From: Bifidobacteriaceae bacterium
GTDB lineage: Bacteria > Actinomycetota > Actinomycetes > Actinomycetales > WQXJ01
NCBI GenBank assembly: GCA_031279575.1
Contig: JAITIG010000131.1
Span: forward strand, 1-18,938
Reading direction: 5' to 3'
DNA length: 18,938 nucleotides
A program made the translations under genes and the position numbers. This document shows, piece by piece, positions 7,311 to 16,178 of this stretch. Under the pieces are notes generated by a model. It saw nothing but the letters and a program-made list of their open reading frames with translations, did no database searches and had not been told where the DNA came from. The number at the start of each line of letters is the position of its first letter. The stretch's first letter is position 1.

Positions 7311-8440
7311 CCGAACAACTCCGGCAGCCGCTCGGCCGCAATCTGCTTGTAGAACGGCCGGTAGGCGCCGCCGGGCGTGACGGTTGACAGGTAGAGCCGG
7401 TAGGCGCCGCAAGTCTTGACCAGCGAGCTCTTGTAGAAGTGGTAGCCCTTGAGCCGGGGGTCGACCCGCTCCGGGTCGATCAAGCTGGCCGGGCCGAAGC
7501 GCAGGCCGTCCCCCGAGCGGGCGTGGTACAAGGCGAACTGGGTCCGGCCGTCGGGGCCCGGTTTGTAGCCCAGCACCAGCGCCTCGTAGCCGAGGTCGGT
7601 GGGGACGATCTCCTGGTGCCACGGCAGGTAGCCCTGGGACAGCTCGATCTCGACCGGCTGGGGCTCGGCCCAGGTCTGCAAGTCCCGGCTCTCGGTGTAG
7701 ACCATATGGCCGCCGTAGTTGGAGTACCACAGGCGCCGCAGCGGCCCGTCCGCCAGCAGCGAGGGGCTCATGTAATCGGGCGCGCCGCCCTCGAAGACCG
7801 TCTCCGGCTGCGACCAGGCGATCCCGTCCGGGCTGGTCACCCGGTAAATGATGCTGGTGGCGTTGTCGGGTTTGGCCAGGCCCGGCCGGGCCGGGTTGTA
7901 GCGGAAGTAGAGCTCCAACTGGTCGGCTTGGATCAGCAGGTAGCCGTCGGAGTAGTGGCCTTTGGCGGCGGCATCGGCCGGGACGCCGGAGACGGGGTTG
8001 GCCACACCGGCGGGCGGGGCCCACTCCAGGCCGTTGTCCGAGACCAGCACGGAGGGGTTTTCTTTGCTGGCGTCGCCGTCGGGGTAGGGCGTCAAGGTCA
8101 TCCAATAGCGGTGGCCGAAGGCCCCGGCCTCGCGGAACTGGACGTTGAGGTGGGTCGACTGGTTGGAGCCGTCGTAGGTGGGCAGGTCCAAGAAGGCCCC
8201 GCCGTCTTGCAGCGCCGGCGCCGCCGGGCCGGCCCCGGGGTCTAGGTCGGCGCAGCCGCCCGGCGCGGCCGGCGGGGGGTGCTTGGCCAGCCCGGGCGCC
8301 GCCTGGCTCTGCGTGGCCGCGCCGGGGCCGGGAGCTTCGCCGCCCGCCGCGCAGCCCGCCGCGCAGCCCGCCGCCAGCGCCAAGCCGAGCAGCGCGGCCG
8401 CCGCCCAGGGCGAACCCCTGGCCGCTGCGCGGGCCGGCAT
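7307..8440 (-). CDS. Secreted, probably lipid-anchored beta-propeller (glycosidase-like) protein
   Basis: From ATG 8440 the 377-residue product begins with a charged stretch, a hydrophobic segment and [11 protein letters not shown]. Either Cys26 or Cys30 could be the lipidated residue, though Ala at -3 is a weak lipobox. A Pro/Ala/Gly linker follows. The rest shows repeating strand motifs such as [44 protein letters not shown] and [16 protein letters not shown]. Each blade has an Asp-Gly-X-X-Trp-like turn, as in five-bladed GH43/GH32-type or BNR/sialidase-like propellers. Substrate and catalysis cannot be assigned. GTG 8500 would extend it by 20 residues and is less likely, since the signal peptide fits ATG 8440. 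Its stop overlaps that of dapF on the opposite strand. Confidence 0.85.
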   Translation of the reverse strand: MPARAAARGSPWAAAALLGLALAAGCAAGCAAGGEAPGPGAATQSQAAPGLAKHPPPAAPGGCADLDPGAGPAAPALQDGGAFLDLPTYDGSNQSTHLNVQFREAGAFGHRYWMTLTPYPDGDASKENPSVLVSDNGLEWAPPAGVANPVSGVPADAAAKGHYSDGYLLIQADQLELYFRYNPARPGLAKPDNATSIIYRVTSPDGIAWSQPETVFEGGAPDYMSPSLLADGPLRRLWYSNYGGHMVYTESRDLQTWAEPQPVEIELSQGYLPWHQEIVPTDLGYEALVLGYKPGPDGRTQFALYHARSGDGLRFGPASLIDPERVDPRLKGYHFYKSSLVKTCGAYRLYLSTVTPGGAYRPFYKQIAAERLPELFG

Positions 8441-8501
8441 CTCCAACCGCGTCCTTTCTCCAAGTTGGCTGAGCGCTTGGCGGGCTTGGACTTGGAACAC
8501 G

Positions 8502-9194
8502 CTAACAGCCGGCCGGCCCCACCGCGGTCCTCCCGGCGCGCAGCACGCGGTAGCCTTTGGCGCTGGCCAGTTTGCGGGCGGGGAAGCCGGCCTGCTCGGT
8601 CAGCCACCGCGCCAAGGAGTCGGCGCCCAGGTTCTTGCCCACCACCAAATCGGCCCAGCCGTCCTGGGTCAGGCGCGCCAGCCAGGTCGCCAGCAACGCC
8701 TGCAGCGCCTGCTTGCCCACCCGGACAGGCGGATTGGACCAGATCAGGTCGAACTCGATCCCGGCCGGGACCGCCTCGGGCAGCTCGGCGCGGATCTTGG
8801 CCAAACCCAGGCGGTCGGCGTTTAGCCTGGTCAGCGCCAGCGCGCGGGGATTGGTGTCGATCGCCCAAACGGTGGCGTCCGGCTCGTAGAGCGCCAGCGC
8901 CAACGCCAGGGGCCCCCAGCCGCAGCCCAGGTCCAGCAGGTTGCGCCCCCCGCCCGATGCCGCGCCGGGAGGGTTGGCGGCATCGGGCGGGGGGAAGCGG
9001 TCGAGGTCGCGGGCGGCGGCCGCTTTGAGGCGCGCCTCGGTGCGCAGCAGAACGGAGGTGCCGAGGTCGAGGCGGTGGGCGGAGAACACCCCCGGCGCGC
9101 TCGCCAGGCGGACTGGCCGGCCGGCCAAGGTGGCGTCGATCTGGCGCAGGTCGGCGGGCTTGGGCGGTGGCGCGGGCGAAAAGTAGTGCTGCAC
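8502..9194 (-). CDS. Class I SAM-dependent methyltransferase, RsmC/YbxB-like
   Basis: Single-domain methyltransferase of the MTS (methyltransferase small) family, whose members methylate guanine N2 in 16S rRNA or related RNA targets. The glycine-rich SAM motif LLDLGCGWGPLALALA lies around residues 86-101, with an acidic residue after the next strand (AIDTNP). The catalytic-type motif is SNPP (residues 153-156). The actinobacterial C-terminal signature KNLGADSLARWL and SAKGYRVL is present. The 230-residue form starts at GTG 9194, giving the family-typical N-terminus QHYFSPAP. An upstream ATG at 9230 would overlap the divergent hflX start. The exact RNA target is not deducible. TACCCT on the minus strand six bases before GTG suggests leaderless transcription. 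Confidence 0.87.
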   Translation of the reverse strand: MQHYFSPAPPPKPADLRQIDATLAGRPVRLASAPGVFSAHRLDLGTSVLLRTEARLKAAAARDLDRFPPPDAANPPGAASGGGRNLLDLGCGWGPLALALALYEPDATVWAIDTNPRALALTRLNADRLGLAKIRAELPEAVPAGIEFDLIWSNPPVRVGKQALQALLATWLARLTQDGWADLVVGKNLGADSLARWLTEQAGFPARKLASAKGYRVLRAGRTAVGPAGC

Positions 9195-9200
9195 ACAGCC

Positions 9201-9210
9201 AGGGTAATGT
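9201..9210. promoter_or_regulatory. Overlapping divergent -10 elements (methyltransferase / hflX)
   Basis: AGGGTAATGT contains TAATGT on the plus strand (9205-9210), seven bases before GTG 9218 of hflX. It also contains TACCCT on the minus strand (9201-9206), six bases before GTG 9194 of the methyltransferase. The two TANNNT hexamers share the central TA. This is inferred from pattern and spacing; no clear -35 is seen on either side. Confidence 0.45.
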
Positions 9211-9211
9211 G

Positions 9212-10651
9212 ATGGCGGTGAGCGAATCATGGTTGCGGTCGCGCCAGGGCACCGCCTTGGACGCCGAGGCGCGCGCGGCCGAGGCCTGGGACCAGCTTGA
9301 GCGGGAGGAGCGCGCGGCGTTGAGGCGGGTGGCCGGCCTGGCCACCGAGCTGGAGGACGTCACCGATGTCGAGTACCGCCAGCTGCGCCTGGAGCGGGTG
9401 GTCTTGGTTGGCCTCTGCCTGGGCGGGCAAACCCTGGGCCAGGCCGAGGCGTCGCTGCGCGAGTTGGCCGCGCTGGCCGAGACGGCCGGCTCCGAGGTGC
9501 TCGACGGGCTGATCCAGCGGCGGGCCAACCCCGACCCGGCCACCTATTTGGGCTCCGGCAAGGCGGCCGAGCTGGCCAGTTTGGTGGCGGCGGTGGGGGC
9601 GGACACGGTGGTGGCGGATTCGGAGCTGGCCCCATCCCAGCGCCGCGCGCTGGAGGACGCGGTGGGCGTCAAGGTGGTGGACCGGACGGCCGTCATCTTG
9701 GATATTTTCGCCTCCCACGCCAAGTCCCGCGAAGGCAAGGCGCAGGTCGAGTTGGCCCAGTTGGAGTACCTGCTGCCGCGCCTGCGCGGCTGGGGCGAGT
9801 CGATGTCGCGCCAGGCGGGCGGGCGGGTGGCCGGCGGCGCCGGGATCGGCTCGCGCGGCCCGGGCGAGACCAAGATCGAGTTGGACCGCCGCCGCATCCG
9901 CGACCGCATGGCGAAGCTGAGGCGCGAGCTGGCGGCCATGGCGCCGCAGCGGGCCGGGCGCCGGGCCGGACGCGAGCGCGCCGGGGTGGCCTCGACCGCG
10001 CTGGTGGGTTACACCAACGCCGGCAAATCCTCCCTCTTGAACGCTTTGACCGGGGCGGACGCGCTGGTCGACAACCAGCTGTTCGCCACCTTGGATCCGA
10101 CTGTGCGCGCCGTCAAGGCGGCCGACGGCCGCCTGTACACGGTGGCGGACACGGTTGGGTTTGTGCGCCGCCTGCCGCACCAGTTGGTGGCGGCCTTCGC
10201 CTCGACTTTGGAGGAGTCGGTTGGCGCGGACGTGCTGGCGCATGTCGTGGACGCCTCCCAGCCGGACCCGGAGTCGCAGATCGCGGCGGTGCGCGAGGTT
10301 CTGCGCCAGATCGCGGGCGGGGCGCCGCCCGGGCGCGAGCTGCTGGTTTTCACCAAGGCCGATGCCGCCGAGGCCGCCCAGGTGGACGCCTTGGTGGCGG
10401 GCCATCCCGGCTCGGTGGCGGTCTCCGCGCTGACGGGAGAGGGCCTGGCCGAACTGCGCCAGGCGATTGAGCGGGCCTTGCCGCGCCCGCCGGTCGAGGT
10501 CGATGTGGTGGTGCCGTTCGACCGCGGCGACCTGGTGGCGCGGGCCCACCGCACCGGCGAGGTGCTGGAGGAGGCTTACGGCCCGGCCGGCACCCGGCTG
10601 CGCGCCCGGGTCAGCCAGGCGCTGGCCGCCGAGTTCGACGCCCTGGGCTGA
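9212..10651 (+). CDS. hflX: Ribosome-associated GTPase HflX
   Basis: Obg-HflX-type GTPase that binds the 50S subunit and splits stalled or stressed ribosomes. The N-terminal HflX domain contains RANPDPATYLGSGKAAEL. The GxGGPGE-type hinge appears as GSRGPGETKIELDRR, followed by a basic helix. The G domain shows G1 GYTNAGKSS, G3 DTVGF, G4 FTKAD and G5 SALTGEG. A C-terminal domain of about 60 residues ends the protein. The length of roughly 480 residues is normal. ATG 9212 is a conservative start. GTG 9209 and GTG 9218 are alternatives, and 9218 fits a leaderless transcript from TAATGT. It is convergent with lexA, 34 bp apart. Confidence 0.96.
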   Translation: MAVSESWLRSRQGTALDAEARAAEAWDQLEREERAALRRVAGLATELEDVTDVEYRQLRLERVVLVGLCLGGQTLGQAEASLRELAALAETAGSEVLDGLIQRRANPDPATYLGSGKAAELASLVAAVGADTVVADSELAPSQRRALEDAVGVKVVDRTAVILDIFASHAKSREGKAQVELAQLEYLLPRLRGWGESMSRQAGGRVAGGAGIGSRGPGETKIELDRRRIRDRMAKLRRELAAMAPQRAGRRAGRERAGVASTALVGYTNAGKSSLLNALTGADALVDNQLFATLDPTVRAVKAADGRLYTVADTVGFVRRLPHQLVAAFASTLEESVGADVLAHVVDASQPDPESQIAAVREVLRQIAGGAPPGRELLVFTKADAAEAAQVDALVAGHPGSVAVSALTGEGLAELRQAIERALPRPPVEVDVVVPFDRGDLVARAHRTGEVLEEAYGPAGTRLRARVSQALAAEFDALG

Positions 10652-10685
10652 GCCCGGTTTCGGCCCGGGGTCGGGGCGGCGGGTG

Positions 10686-11354
10686 TCACAGGGTCCGCAC
10701 CACGGTCACAACCCGCCCCAGGATGTGCGCTTTGTGGGCTTCGATCGGCTGGTAGGCGGGGTTGGCGGGGCTGAGCCAGGCGCGCCCGCCGGCAAAGGTC
10801 AAGGTTTTTACGGTGGCCTCGTCTTCGAGTTGCGCTGCCACGATCTGGCCGTTTTCAGCTGTTGGCTGGCGGCGCACCACCACCAGGTCGCCGTCCTTGA
10901 TGGCCGCGCCGGTCATCGAGTCGCCTTGGACCTTGAGCATGAAGATCTCGCCATCGCCCACCAGTTCGCGGGGGAAGGGGTAGAGGCCGTCCACCATCTC
11001 CTCGGCCAAGATGGGCGTGCCGGCGGCGATCCGCCCGACCAGCGGGACGTAGCGGGGCTTGGGCGCCTCGTCCTGCGGCCCGCGCAGCCGTTGCGGCACG
11101 TCCGCCTCTGGGTCCACCACTTCGACGCCGCGCGGCACTTTCGCGTCGCGGCGCAGGTAGCCCTTGGCTTCGAGCACTTCAAGCTGGTGTTTGACGCTGG
11201 ACGGGCTGGACAGGCCGACAGCGTCGCCGATTTCCCGCATCGACGGCGCGTAGCCGCGCCGCCGCACGCTTTGCCGGATCACCTCGTAGATCCGTTTTTG
11301 CCGCGGGGTCAAGCCGCGCTCTGGGGTCCGGGGGTAGATCTTTTTCACTCGCAT
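10686..11354 (-). CDS. lexA: LexA repressor
   Basis: SOS repressor and RecA-stimulated self-cleaving serine protease. The 222 residues contain an N-terminal winged helix with the LexA signature [12 protein letters not shown] and [29 protein letters not shown] (residues 15-67). A linker follows, then the cleavage site Ala111-Gly112 (RIAAGTP) and the catalytic dyad Ser146 (GDSM) and Lys183 (ATVKTL). All functional residues are intact. ATG 11354 is used; the ribosome binding site is weak (ACGGAC). A TATGCT -10 (11420-11425, minus) and a degenerate LexA box (11444-11459) upstream fit autoregulation. The gene is divergent from nrdR. Confidence 0.98.
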   Translation of the reverse strand: MRVKKIYPRTPERGLTPRQKRIYEVIRQSVRRRGYAPSMREIGDAVGLSSPSSVKHQLEVLEAKGYLRRDAKVPRGVEVVDPEADVPQRLRGPQDEAPKPRYVPLVGRIAAGTPILAEEMVDGLYPFPRELVGDGEIFMLKVQGDSMTGAAIKDGDLVVVRRQPTAENGQIVAAQLEDEATVKTLTFAGGRAWLSPANPAYQPIEAHKAHILGRVVTVVRTL

Positions 11355-11419
11355 GGTTTTGTCCGTTCTGTCGCGGTTTGCCGCCTCGGGAAGGTGTCGG
11401 AGGTTGGGTGTTGGCTATC

Positions 11420-11425
11420 AGCATA
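11420..11425 (-). promoter_or_regulatory. Candidate -10 element of lexA
   Basis: TATGCT on the minus strand, the same hexamer found next to the recA LexA box. A weak -35 (TTTCAA, 11443-11448) is 17 bp upstream and overlaps the proposed LexA box. The leader would be about 60 nt. Confidence 0.45.
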
Positions 11426-11443
11426 GCCGCAAGGCGGCGCGGT

Positions 11444-11459
11444 TGAAACAGTTGTACTA
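11444..11459 (-). promoter_or_regulatory. Degenerate LexA box upstream of lexA
   Basis: Minus strand TAGTACAACTGTTTCA matches TCGAACANNTGTTCGA at 10 of 14 defined positions, keeping the central ACA..TGTT. It overlaps the -35 region of the proposed lexA promoter. Autorepression is usual for lexA, and weaker operators are common there, but the match alone is not decisive. Confidence 0.4.
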
Positions 11460-11492
11460 GGCGTGCCGCAAACTGCCCGCGGCGGCCGCATG

Positions 11493-11508
11493 CCACAACA
11501 TCTAGTGG
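11493..11508 (+). promoter_or_regulatory. NrdR box 1
   Basis: CCACAACATCTAGTGG is an imperfect 16-bp palindrome resembling the NrdR box (consensus near ACACTATATCTAGTGT). With box 2 it forms the paired arrangement bound by NrdR; starts are 31 bp apart, about three helical turns. Confidence 0.75.
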
Positions 11509-11515
11509 ATTGGGC

Positions 11516-11543
11516 TTGCGCCCGCCCAACATCTTGTTAGAGT
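11516..11543 (+). promoter_or_regulatory. Promoter of nrdR-nrdJ, probably leaderless
   Basis: TTGCGC (11516-11521) and TAGAGT (11538-11543) are separated by 16 bp. The -10 ends seven bases before GTG 11551 and no ribosome binding site intervenes, so transcription probably starts at or next to the start codon. NrdR box 2 overlaps this promoter, which explains repression. Confidence 0.6.
11524..11539 (+). promoter_or_regulatory. NrdR box 2
   Basis: GCCCAACATCTTGTTA shares the CAACATCT core with box 1 in the same register. It lies within the nrdR promoter and reaches into the -10, where bound NrdR would exclude RNA polymerase. Confidence 0.7.
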
Positions 11544-11550
11544 TGTCGGC

Positions 11551-12021
11551 GTGCATTGCCCGTTCTGCCGCCACCAAGACTCGCGTGTGATCGACTCGCG
11601 CACCGCCGAGGACGGCGGGACGACCCGGCGGCGGCGGCTCTGCCCGCAGTGCGGCCGGCGTTTCACCACGGTTGAGACGGTGGCGCTGAGCGTGGTCAAA
11701 AGGTGCGGCTCGGCCGAGCCGTTCAGCCGCGACAAGGTGGCCGGGGGGGTGCGCCGGGCCTGCCAGGGCCGGCCTGTGACAGAGGACCAGCTGGCCGTGC
11801 TGGCCCACCGGGTGGAAGACCAGATCCGGGCCACCGGCGCGGCCGAGGTCGACTCCCACGAGGTCGGCCTGGCGGTGCTGGGGCCGCTGCGGGAGCTGGA
11901 CGAGGTGGCCTACCTCAGGTTCGCCTCGGTTTACCGCTCATTCGAGTCGATCGAGGATTTTTTGCAAGAGATCGCCGCCCTCACCGGGCCGGCGCCAGCC
12001 CAAGGGGAGGACAGCAAATGA
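11551..12021 (+). CDS. nrdR: Transcriptional repressor NrdR
   Basis: Nucleotide-sensing repressor of ribonucleotide reductase genes. The 156-residue protein has the N-terminal zinc ribbon with Cys3/Cys6 (CPFC) and Cys31/Cys34 (CPQC), the conserved SRVIDSR and [16 protein letters not shown] stretch, and then an ATP-cone domain (about residues 46-136) that reads dATP/ATP. GTG 11551 is placed directly at the family start MHCPFC. Two NrdR boxes upstream predict autoregulation together with nrdJ, whose ATG overlaps the nrdR stop (ATGA). Confidence 0.98.
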   Translation: MHCPFCRHQDSRVIDSRTAEDGGTTRRRRLCPQCGRRFTTVETVALSVVKRCGSAEPFSRDKVAGGVRRACQGRPVTEDQLAVLAHRVEDQIRATGAAEVDSHEVGLAVLGPLRELDEVAYLRFASVYRSFESIEDFLQEIAALTGPAPAQGEDSK

Positions 12022-14840
12022 CCGAGGCAGCGCAGGCGCGGGCGGCCGAGCAGGCGGGGCGCGGGTTGGCGGTGGAGCGGGTCTTCTCCGCGCCCGGCGC
12101 CCACCCTTACGAAGAGGTCAAATGGGAGCTGCGCGATGTGGTCCAAACCAACTGGAAGACCGGCGAGACGGTCTTCAGCCAGCACGGCGTGGAGTTCCCC
12201 GACTTCTGGTCCGTCAACGCCTCGACCATTGTGGCGACCAAGTACTTCCGCGGCGCGGTGGGCACCCCGGCCCGCGAGCACTCGCTGCGCCAGCTGATCG
12301 ACCGGGTGGTGGAAAAGTACCGCCAGGCCGGCTGGGAGGGCGGCTACTTCGCCACGCCCGATGACGCCCAGGTGTTCGCCGACGAGCTGACCTGGCTGCT
12401 GGTCCACCAGCACTTCTCCTTCAACTCGCCGGTCTGGTTCAACGTTGGCACGGCCTCGCCGCAGCAGGTCTCGGCCTGCTTCATCTTGTCGGTGGACGAT
12501 TCGATGGAGTCGATCCTGAACTGGTACCGCGAGGAGGGCATGATCTTCAAGGGCGGCTCCGGCTCGGGCGTCAACCTCTCGCGCATCCGCTCGGCGAAGG
12601 AGCTGCTGCGCTCGAGCGGGGGGACGGCATCGGGCCCGGTGTCCTTTATGCGCGGGGCGGACGCCTCGGCTGGGACCATCAAATCGGGCGGCGCGACGCG
12701 GCGGGCGGCCAAAATGGTGGTGCTCGACATCGACCACCCGGACATCGAGGAGTTCGTCGAGACCAAGGCGCGCGAGGAGAAGAAGATCCGCGCCCTGAGG
12801 GACGCCGGCTTCGACATGGACTTGGACGGGCGCGACATCTCCTCGGTGCAGTACCAGAACGCCAACAACTCGGTGCGCGTCTCGGACGAGTTCATGCGGG
12901 CGGTCGACCAAGGCCAGTCCTTCGGCTTGCGCGCCCGCCTGACCGGCGAGGTGATCGAGCAGGTCGACGCCGCCCAGCTGTTCCGCCGGGTGGCCCAGGC
13001 GGCCTGGGAGTGCGCCGACCCGGGCATCCAGTACGACGACACCATCAACGCCTGGCACACCTCGCCTGAGACGGGCCGCATCACCGCCTCCAACCCGTGC
13101 TCGGAGTACATGCACTTGGACAACTCCTCGTGCAACCTGGCCTCGTTGAACTTGATGGCCTTCCTCAAACCGGACGGCGCCTTCGACGCCGCCCGCTTCG
13201 AGCGCGCCGTCGAGCTGGTCATCACCGCGATGGACATCTCGATCAGCTTCGGGGACTTCCCGACCGAGCAGATTGGCCAGACCACCAGGCGCTTCAGGCA
13301 GCTCGGAATCGGCTACGCCAACCTTGGCGCCCTGCTGATGGCCTCTGGCCTGGCCTACGACTCTGACGCCGGCCGGTCGCTGGCCGGGGCCATCACCTCG
13401 CTGATGACGGCCACCGCCTACCGGCGCTCGGCCGAGTTGGCGGGCGCTGTGGGCCCTTACGAGGGCTACGCCCAGAACGCCTCCGCCCACCAGCGGGTGA
13501 TGCGCAAACACCACGCCGCCAACGACTCGCTGGCGACCGCCTCGGCGCTCGACGGCGACGCCCACCGGGCCGCCTCCAAGCAGTGGGAGCAGGTGCTGAG
13601 CTTGGGCTTGAGGCACGGCTGGCGCAACGCCCAGGCCTCGGTGCTGGCGCCCACCGGCACCATCGGGTTCATGATGGACTGCGACACCACCGGCATCGAG
13701 CCGGACTTCTCGCTGGTCAAGTACAAGAAGCTGGTGGGCGGCAGCTCGATGCAGATTGTCAACCAGACGGTGCCGCTGGCTTTGGCGCGCCTGGGCTACG
13801 AGCCGGAGACGGTCGAGGCGATTGTGGAGCACATCGCCGAGCACGGCCACGTGGTCGACGCCCCCGGCCTGCGCCCGGAGCACTACCCGGTGTTCGATTG
13901 CGCGGTCGGCCAGCGCGCCATCGAGCCGATGGGCCACGTCCGGATGATGGCGGCGGCCCAGCCGTTCCTCTCCGGCGCCATCTCCAAGACCGTCAACCTG
14001 CCCCAGTCCGCCACCGTGGAGGACATCGAGCAGGTCTATTTCCAGGGCTGGAAGCTGGGCTTGAAGGCGCTGGCCATCTACCGCGACAACTGCAAGGTGT
14101 CGCAGCCGCTGTCCAACGCCAAGAGCGCCGGCCAAGCCAAGGCCGAGCCGGCGGACGATGCCGCCGCCCCGCCCCAGCCGGCCCGGCGGCGCCTGCCGAA
14201 GCGCCGCTACTCGATCACCACCTCGTTCTCGGTTGGCGGCGCGCAGGGCTACATCACGGCCGGCTGCTTCGACACCCGGCACCAGGAGCTGGGGGAGGTG
14301 TTCTTGAAGCTGGGCAAGCAGGGCTCGACTTTGGCGGGCGTGATGGACGCCTTCTCGATCGCCGTCTCGATCGGCTTGCAGTACGGGGTGCCGTTGGAGA
14401 CCTTTGTGCAGAAGTTCACCAACCAGCGCTTCGAGCCGGCCGGTTTGACGGACGACCCAGATGTGCGCATGGCGCAGTCGGTGATGGACTACATCTTCCG
14501 CCGGCTGGCTTTGGACCACTTGCCGTTCGATTCCCGCGCGGCTCTCGGCATCTACACCGCCCAGGAGCGCGAGCGGCAGTTGGAGACGGGCTCATACGCC
14601 GGCTTGGACGAGCTCGACCCGGCCTCGGCCAGCCAGGGCGTGGCCCTGGAGGTCGGCCCCGGCGCCCCGGCCCCGCCCCGCCCGCCCCAAGCCGGCGTCC
14701 ACTCGACCGCCGAGTTGCTCGACGCCCTGCAGGGCCGGGCGGCCGACGCCCCGATCTGCATGACCTGCGGCACCAAGATGCGCCCGTCCGGCTCTTGCCA
14801 CGTCTGCGAAGGCTGCGGCGCCACCTCCGGCTGCAGCTGA
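12018..14840 (+). CDS. nrdJ: Vitamin B12-dependent (class II) ribonucleotide reductase
   Basis: Adenosylcobalamin-dependent enzyme reducing ribonucleotides to deoxyribonucleotides. It needs no NrdB subunit and works with or without oxygen. The 940-residue length matches actinobacterial NrdJ and no intein is present. The thiyl-radical site is in [21 protein letters not shown]: Cys361 in the NPCSE loop and Cys372. A partner cysteine of the active-site disulfide is Cys154 (VSACFIL). The C-terminus has the usual cysteine-rich zinc-binding tail starting CMTCGTK (Cys914, Cys917) and ending [11 protein letters not shown] 12018 overlaps nrdR by four bases (ATGA) behind Shine-Dalgarno AAGGGGAGG (12002-12010), so translation is coupled. 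A low-complexity Ala/Pro linker lies near residues 695-720. The cell must make or import cobalamin. Confidence 0.98.
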   Translation: MTEAAQARAAEQAGRGLAVERVFSAPGAHPYEEVKWELRDVVQTNWKTGETVFSQHGVEFPDFWSVNASTIVATKYFRGAVGTPAREHSLRQLIDRVVEKYRQAGWEGGYFATPDDAQVFADELTWLLVHQHFSFNSPVWFNVGTASPQQVSACFILSVDDSMESILNWYREEGMIFKGGSGSGVNLSRIRSAKELLRSSGGTASGPVSFMRGADASAGTIKSGGATRRAAKMVVLDIDHPDIEEFVETKAREEKKIRALRDAGFDMDLDGRDISSVQYQNANNSVRVSDEFMRAVDQGQSFGLRARLTGEVIEQVDAAQLFRRVAQAAWECADPGIQYDDTINAWHTSPETGRITASNPCSEYMHLDNSSCNLASLNLMAFLKPDGAFDAARFERAVELVITAMDISISFGDFPTEQIGQTTRRFRQLGIGYANLGALLMASGLAYDSDAGRSLAGAITSLMTATAYRRSAELAGAVGPYEGYAQNASAHQRVMRKHHAANDSLATASALDGDAHRAASKQWEQVLSLGLRHGWRNAQASVLAPTGTIGFMMDCDTTGIEPDFSLVKYKKLVGGSSMQIVNQTVPLALARLGYEPETVEAIVEHIAEHGHVVDAPGLRPEHYPVFDCAVGQRAIEPMGHVRMMAAAQPFLSGAISKTVNLPQSATVEDIEQVYFQGWKLGLKALAIYRDNCKVSQPLSNAKSAGQAKAEPADDAAAPPQPARRRLPKRRYSITTSFSVGGAQGYITAGCFDTRHQELGEVFLKLGKQGSTLAGVMDAFSIAVSIGLQYGVPLETFVQKFTNQRFEPAGLTDDPDVRMAQSVMDYIFRRLALDHLPFDSRAALGIYTAQERERQLETGSYAGLDELDPASASQGVALEVGPGAPAPPRPPQAGVHSTAELLDALQGRAADAPICMTCGTKMRPSGSCHVCEGCGATSGCS

Positions 14841-14845
14841 CAACC

Positions 14846-14900
14846 CGCGCGGACGGCATCGCGCTCCCAAGGCGCGCGGGGCGGGCGGCCGCGGCGGGGG
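14846..14900. repeat. 55-bp direct repeat, copy A (left of hipBA)
   Basis: This segment matches 16794-16848 at 53 of 55 positions in the same orientation. It occupies the gap between the nrdJ stop and the hipA stop. It starts with CGCGCGGACGGCATCGCGCT, shared with the 34-bp tandem repeat near copy B. CCGCGCG (14845-14851) can pair with CGCGCGG (14873-14879), so it may also form a hairpin between the two convergent genes. Confidence 0.9.
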
Positions 14901-16178
14901 CTAGGCGGCCTGGGCGCGGGCTTCGGCCAGCGCGGCGGCGACGGCTTGCGCGGCCTCGGGCGGCAGGCCGGCCTCGCGGGCGTGCCGCGGCCAGCGGCTG
15001 ACGGCCTGTTCCACCTCGGCCAGCGCGTCCTTGAAATCAGGCACGTCGAACCGGTCTGCCATCGTCAGCAGGTCGCGGCGGGAGACGCCGCCGTACTTGC
15101 CCTCCACCGCCAGATGGCGCCAGGCCAACCAGGGCCTGGACGGGTCGGCCGCGAAAGTCAGGTCGTAGGCCGGCGCCAACTCCCATGCCCCGCGCTGGTC
15201 GCTAAGAAAGGAAGTGTTCTTAGGGTGGTCGTCATTGTTGGCCGCCAGGGTGTTGAACGCGGCCCGGCGGAACACCTGAAGCCTTTCGGCGCCGCCGAGG
15301 CCGAGAAGCTCCAATTGGGCGAACAGTTGGTCGTGCGAGTGGGCGCGCAGCAAGGTGAAGTCGAGCCCGGCTAGGGCCGCGAATGACAGCAGGTGCAGTT
15401 TGCCCCCGTCTCGCCGGTCAAAGCGCCTGGTCATAAAGTGGGCCCGGCCGGACTCCTGGAGCAAGTCGGTCTCCGCCATGTCAATCCCGGCGTCGCGCGC
15501 CATCAGGCAATAGGCGTACTCGACCCTGCCCGAGGCGCCCAAAGCGCCCGCCAGGCCGTCAAATTTGACTATCCACGGCTCGAAGGAGGAAGGCAGGCCG
15601 GGACGGTCCGCACGCAGTTCGCCGGAGGCGCGGTCCCACGCCACGACCGCCTTGGCCTGCGCGCCCCCAGCCGAGGTGCCCACGCTCAAAAGGGCAGACA
15701 CAGCCCGCCGGGAGGCCTCGGGCGAGGCGAGATTGCCCGCCACAGCCGCCCGGGCCTCGGCCACGAGTTCGGCCAGGACGAGCGGGGTGGGCGGCTCGGC
15801 GGTTCTCGTGGCCGGCTCAAATTCCAGGGCCCCCATGCCCCTGGCGCCCACATAGGCGAGGCGGTCGAGCGCGGTCACATCCGCCGGGCGCCAGCCGAGG
15901 TGGGCCAGGTGGGCGTCGACCAGGGCGTTGCCGAAGGAATCGGGCACCGCATCGGCCAGCATCGGGGGCAGGCCGCGGAACACCTCGGGCAGCGGGCCGA
16001 AGGTGTGGATCTTTCCGCCGGCTAACAGCGGCAGCGTGCCAGGGCAGAGCTCCACACCGGACTCCAGCCAGGCCGGATCGTATTGGAAGGCGGTGCCGCC
16101 CCGGCGCCCGGCGGCGACGGCGCCAACTGTTCGGCCCCAGGCTTTGACCCTGAGCACCCGCACCGGCGAGTACGGCAT
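14901..16178 (-). CDS. hipA: HipA-family serine/threonine kinase toxin
   Basis: Kinase toxin of a type II system. The best-studied HipA proteins phosphorylate glutamyl-tRNA synthetase and trigger the stringent response and persistence. The 425 residues include the N-terminal HipA N1 subdomain (about 1-125) and an ATP-loop region VGTSAGGAQAKA (166-177), where Ser169 may correspond to the regulatory autophosphorylated Ser150 of E. coli HipA. FMTRRFDR (248-255) is followed by the catalytic NNDDHPKN (314-321; Asp316 and Asn321) and the Mg-binding AYDLTF (337-342, Asp339). All kinase residues are intact, so activity is expected. ATG 16178 follows the hipB stop without a gap (TGAATG). The true substrate is unknown. 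Confidence 0.95.
   Translation of the reverse strand: MPYSPVRVLRVKAWGRTVGAVAAGRRGGTAFQYDPAWLESGVELCPGTLPLLAGGKIHTFGPLPEVFRGLPPMLADAVPDSFGNALVDAHLAHLGWRPADVTALDRLAYVGARGMGALEFEPATRTAEPPTPLVLAELVAEARAAVAGNLASPEASRRAVSALLSVGTSAGGAQAKAVVAWDRASGELRADRPGLPSSFEPWIVKFDGLAGALGASGRVEYAYCLMARDAGIDMAETDLLQESGRAHFMTRRFDRRDGGKLHLLSFAALAGLDFTLLRAHSHDQLFAQLELLGLGGAERLQVFRRAAFNTLAANNDDHPKNTSFLSDQRGAWELAPAYDLTFAADPSRPWLAWRHLAVEGKYGGVSRRDLLTMADRFDVPDFKDALAEVEQAVSRWPRHAREAGLPPEAAQAVAAALAEARAQAA

Noticed and set aside
8441..8500. GTG 8500 as start of the beta-propeller lipoprotein
   Set aside because: It would put about 30 residues before the hydrophobic core of the signal peptide; ATG 8440 gives a normal-length leader.
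10652..10685. Intrinsic terminator between convergent hflX and lexA
   Set aside because: GC-rich partial pairings exist but no stable stem followed by a T-tract is present on either strand.
11703..12017. Upstream extension of the nrdJ frame through nrdR
   Set aside because: ATG 12018 has an excellent ribosome binding site and the ATGA overlap; the extension is out-of-frame nrdR sequence.
11931..14519. 862-residue minus-strand open frame opposite nrdJ
   Set aside because: Composition is Gly/Arg/Val/His-rich noise from the third-position GC bias of nrdJ; no family motif.
12018..14840. Intein or frameshift in nrdJ
   Set aside because: The frame is continuous, the length is normal for the family, and no splicing motifs interrupt the conserved blocks.
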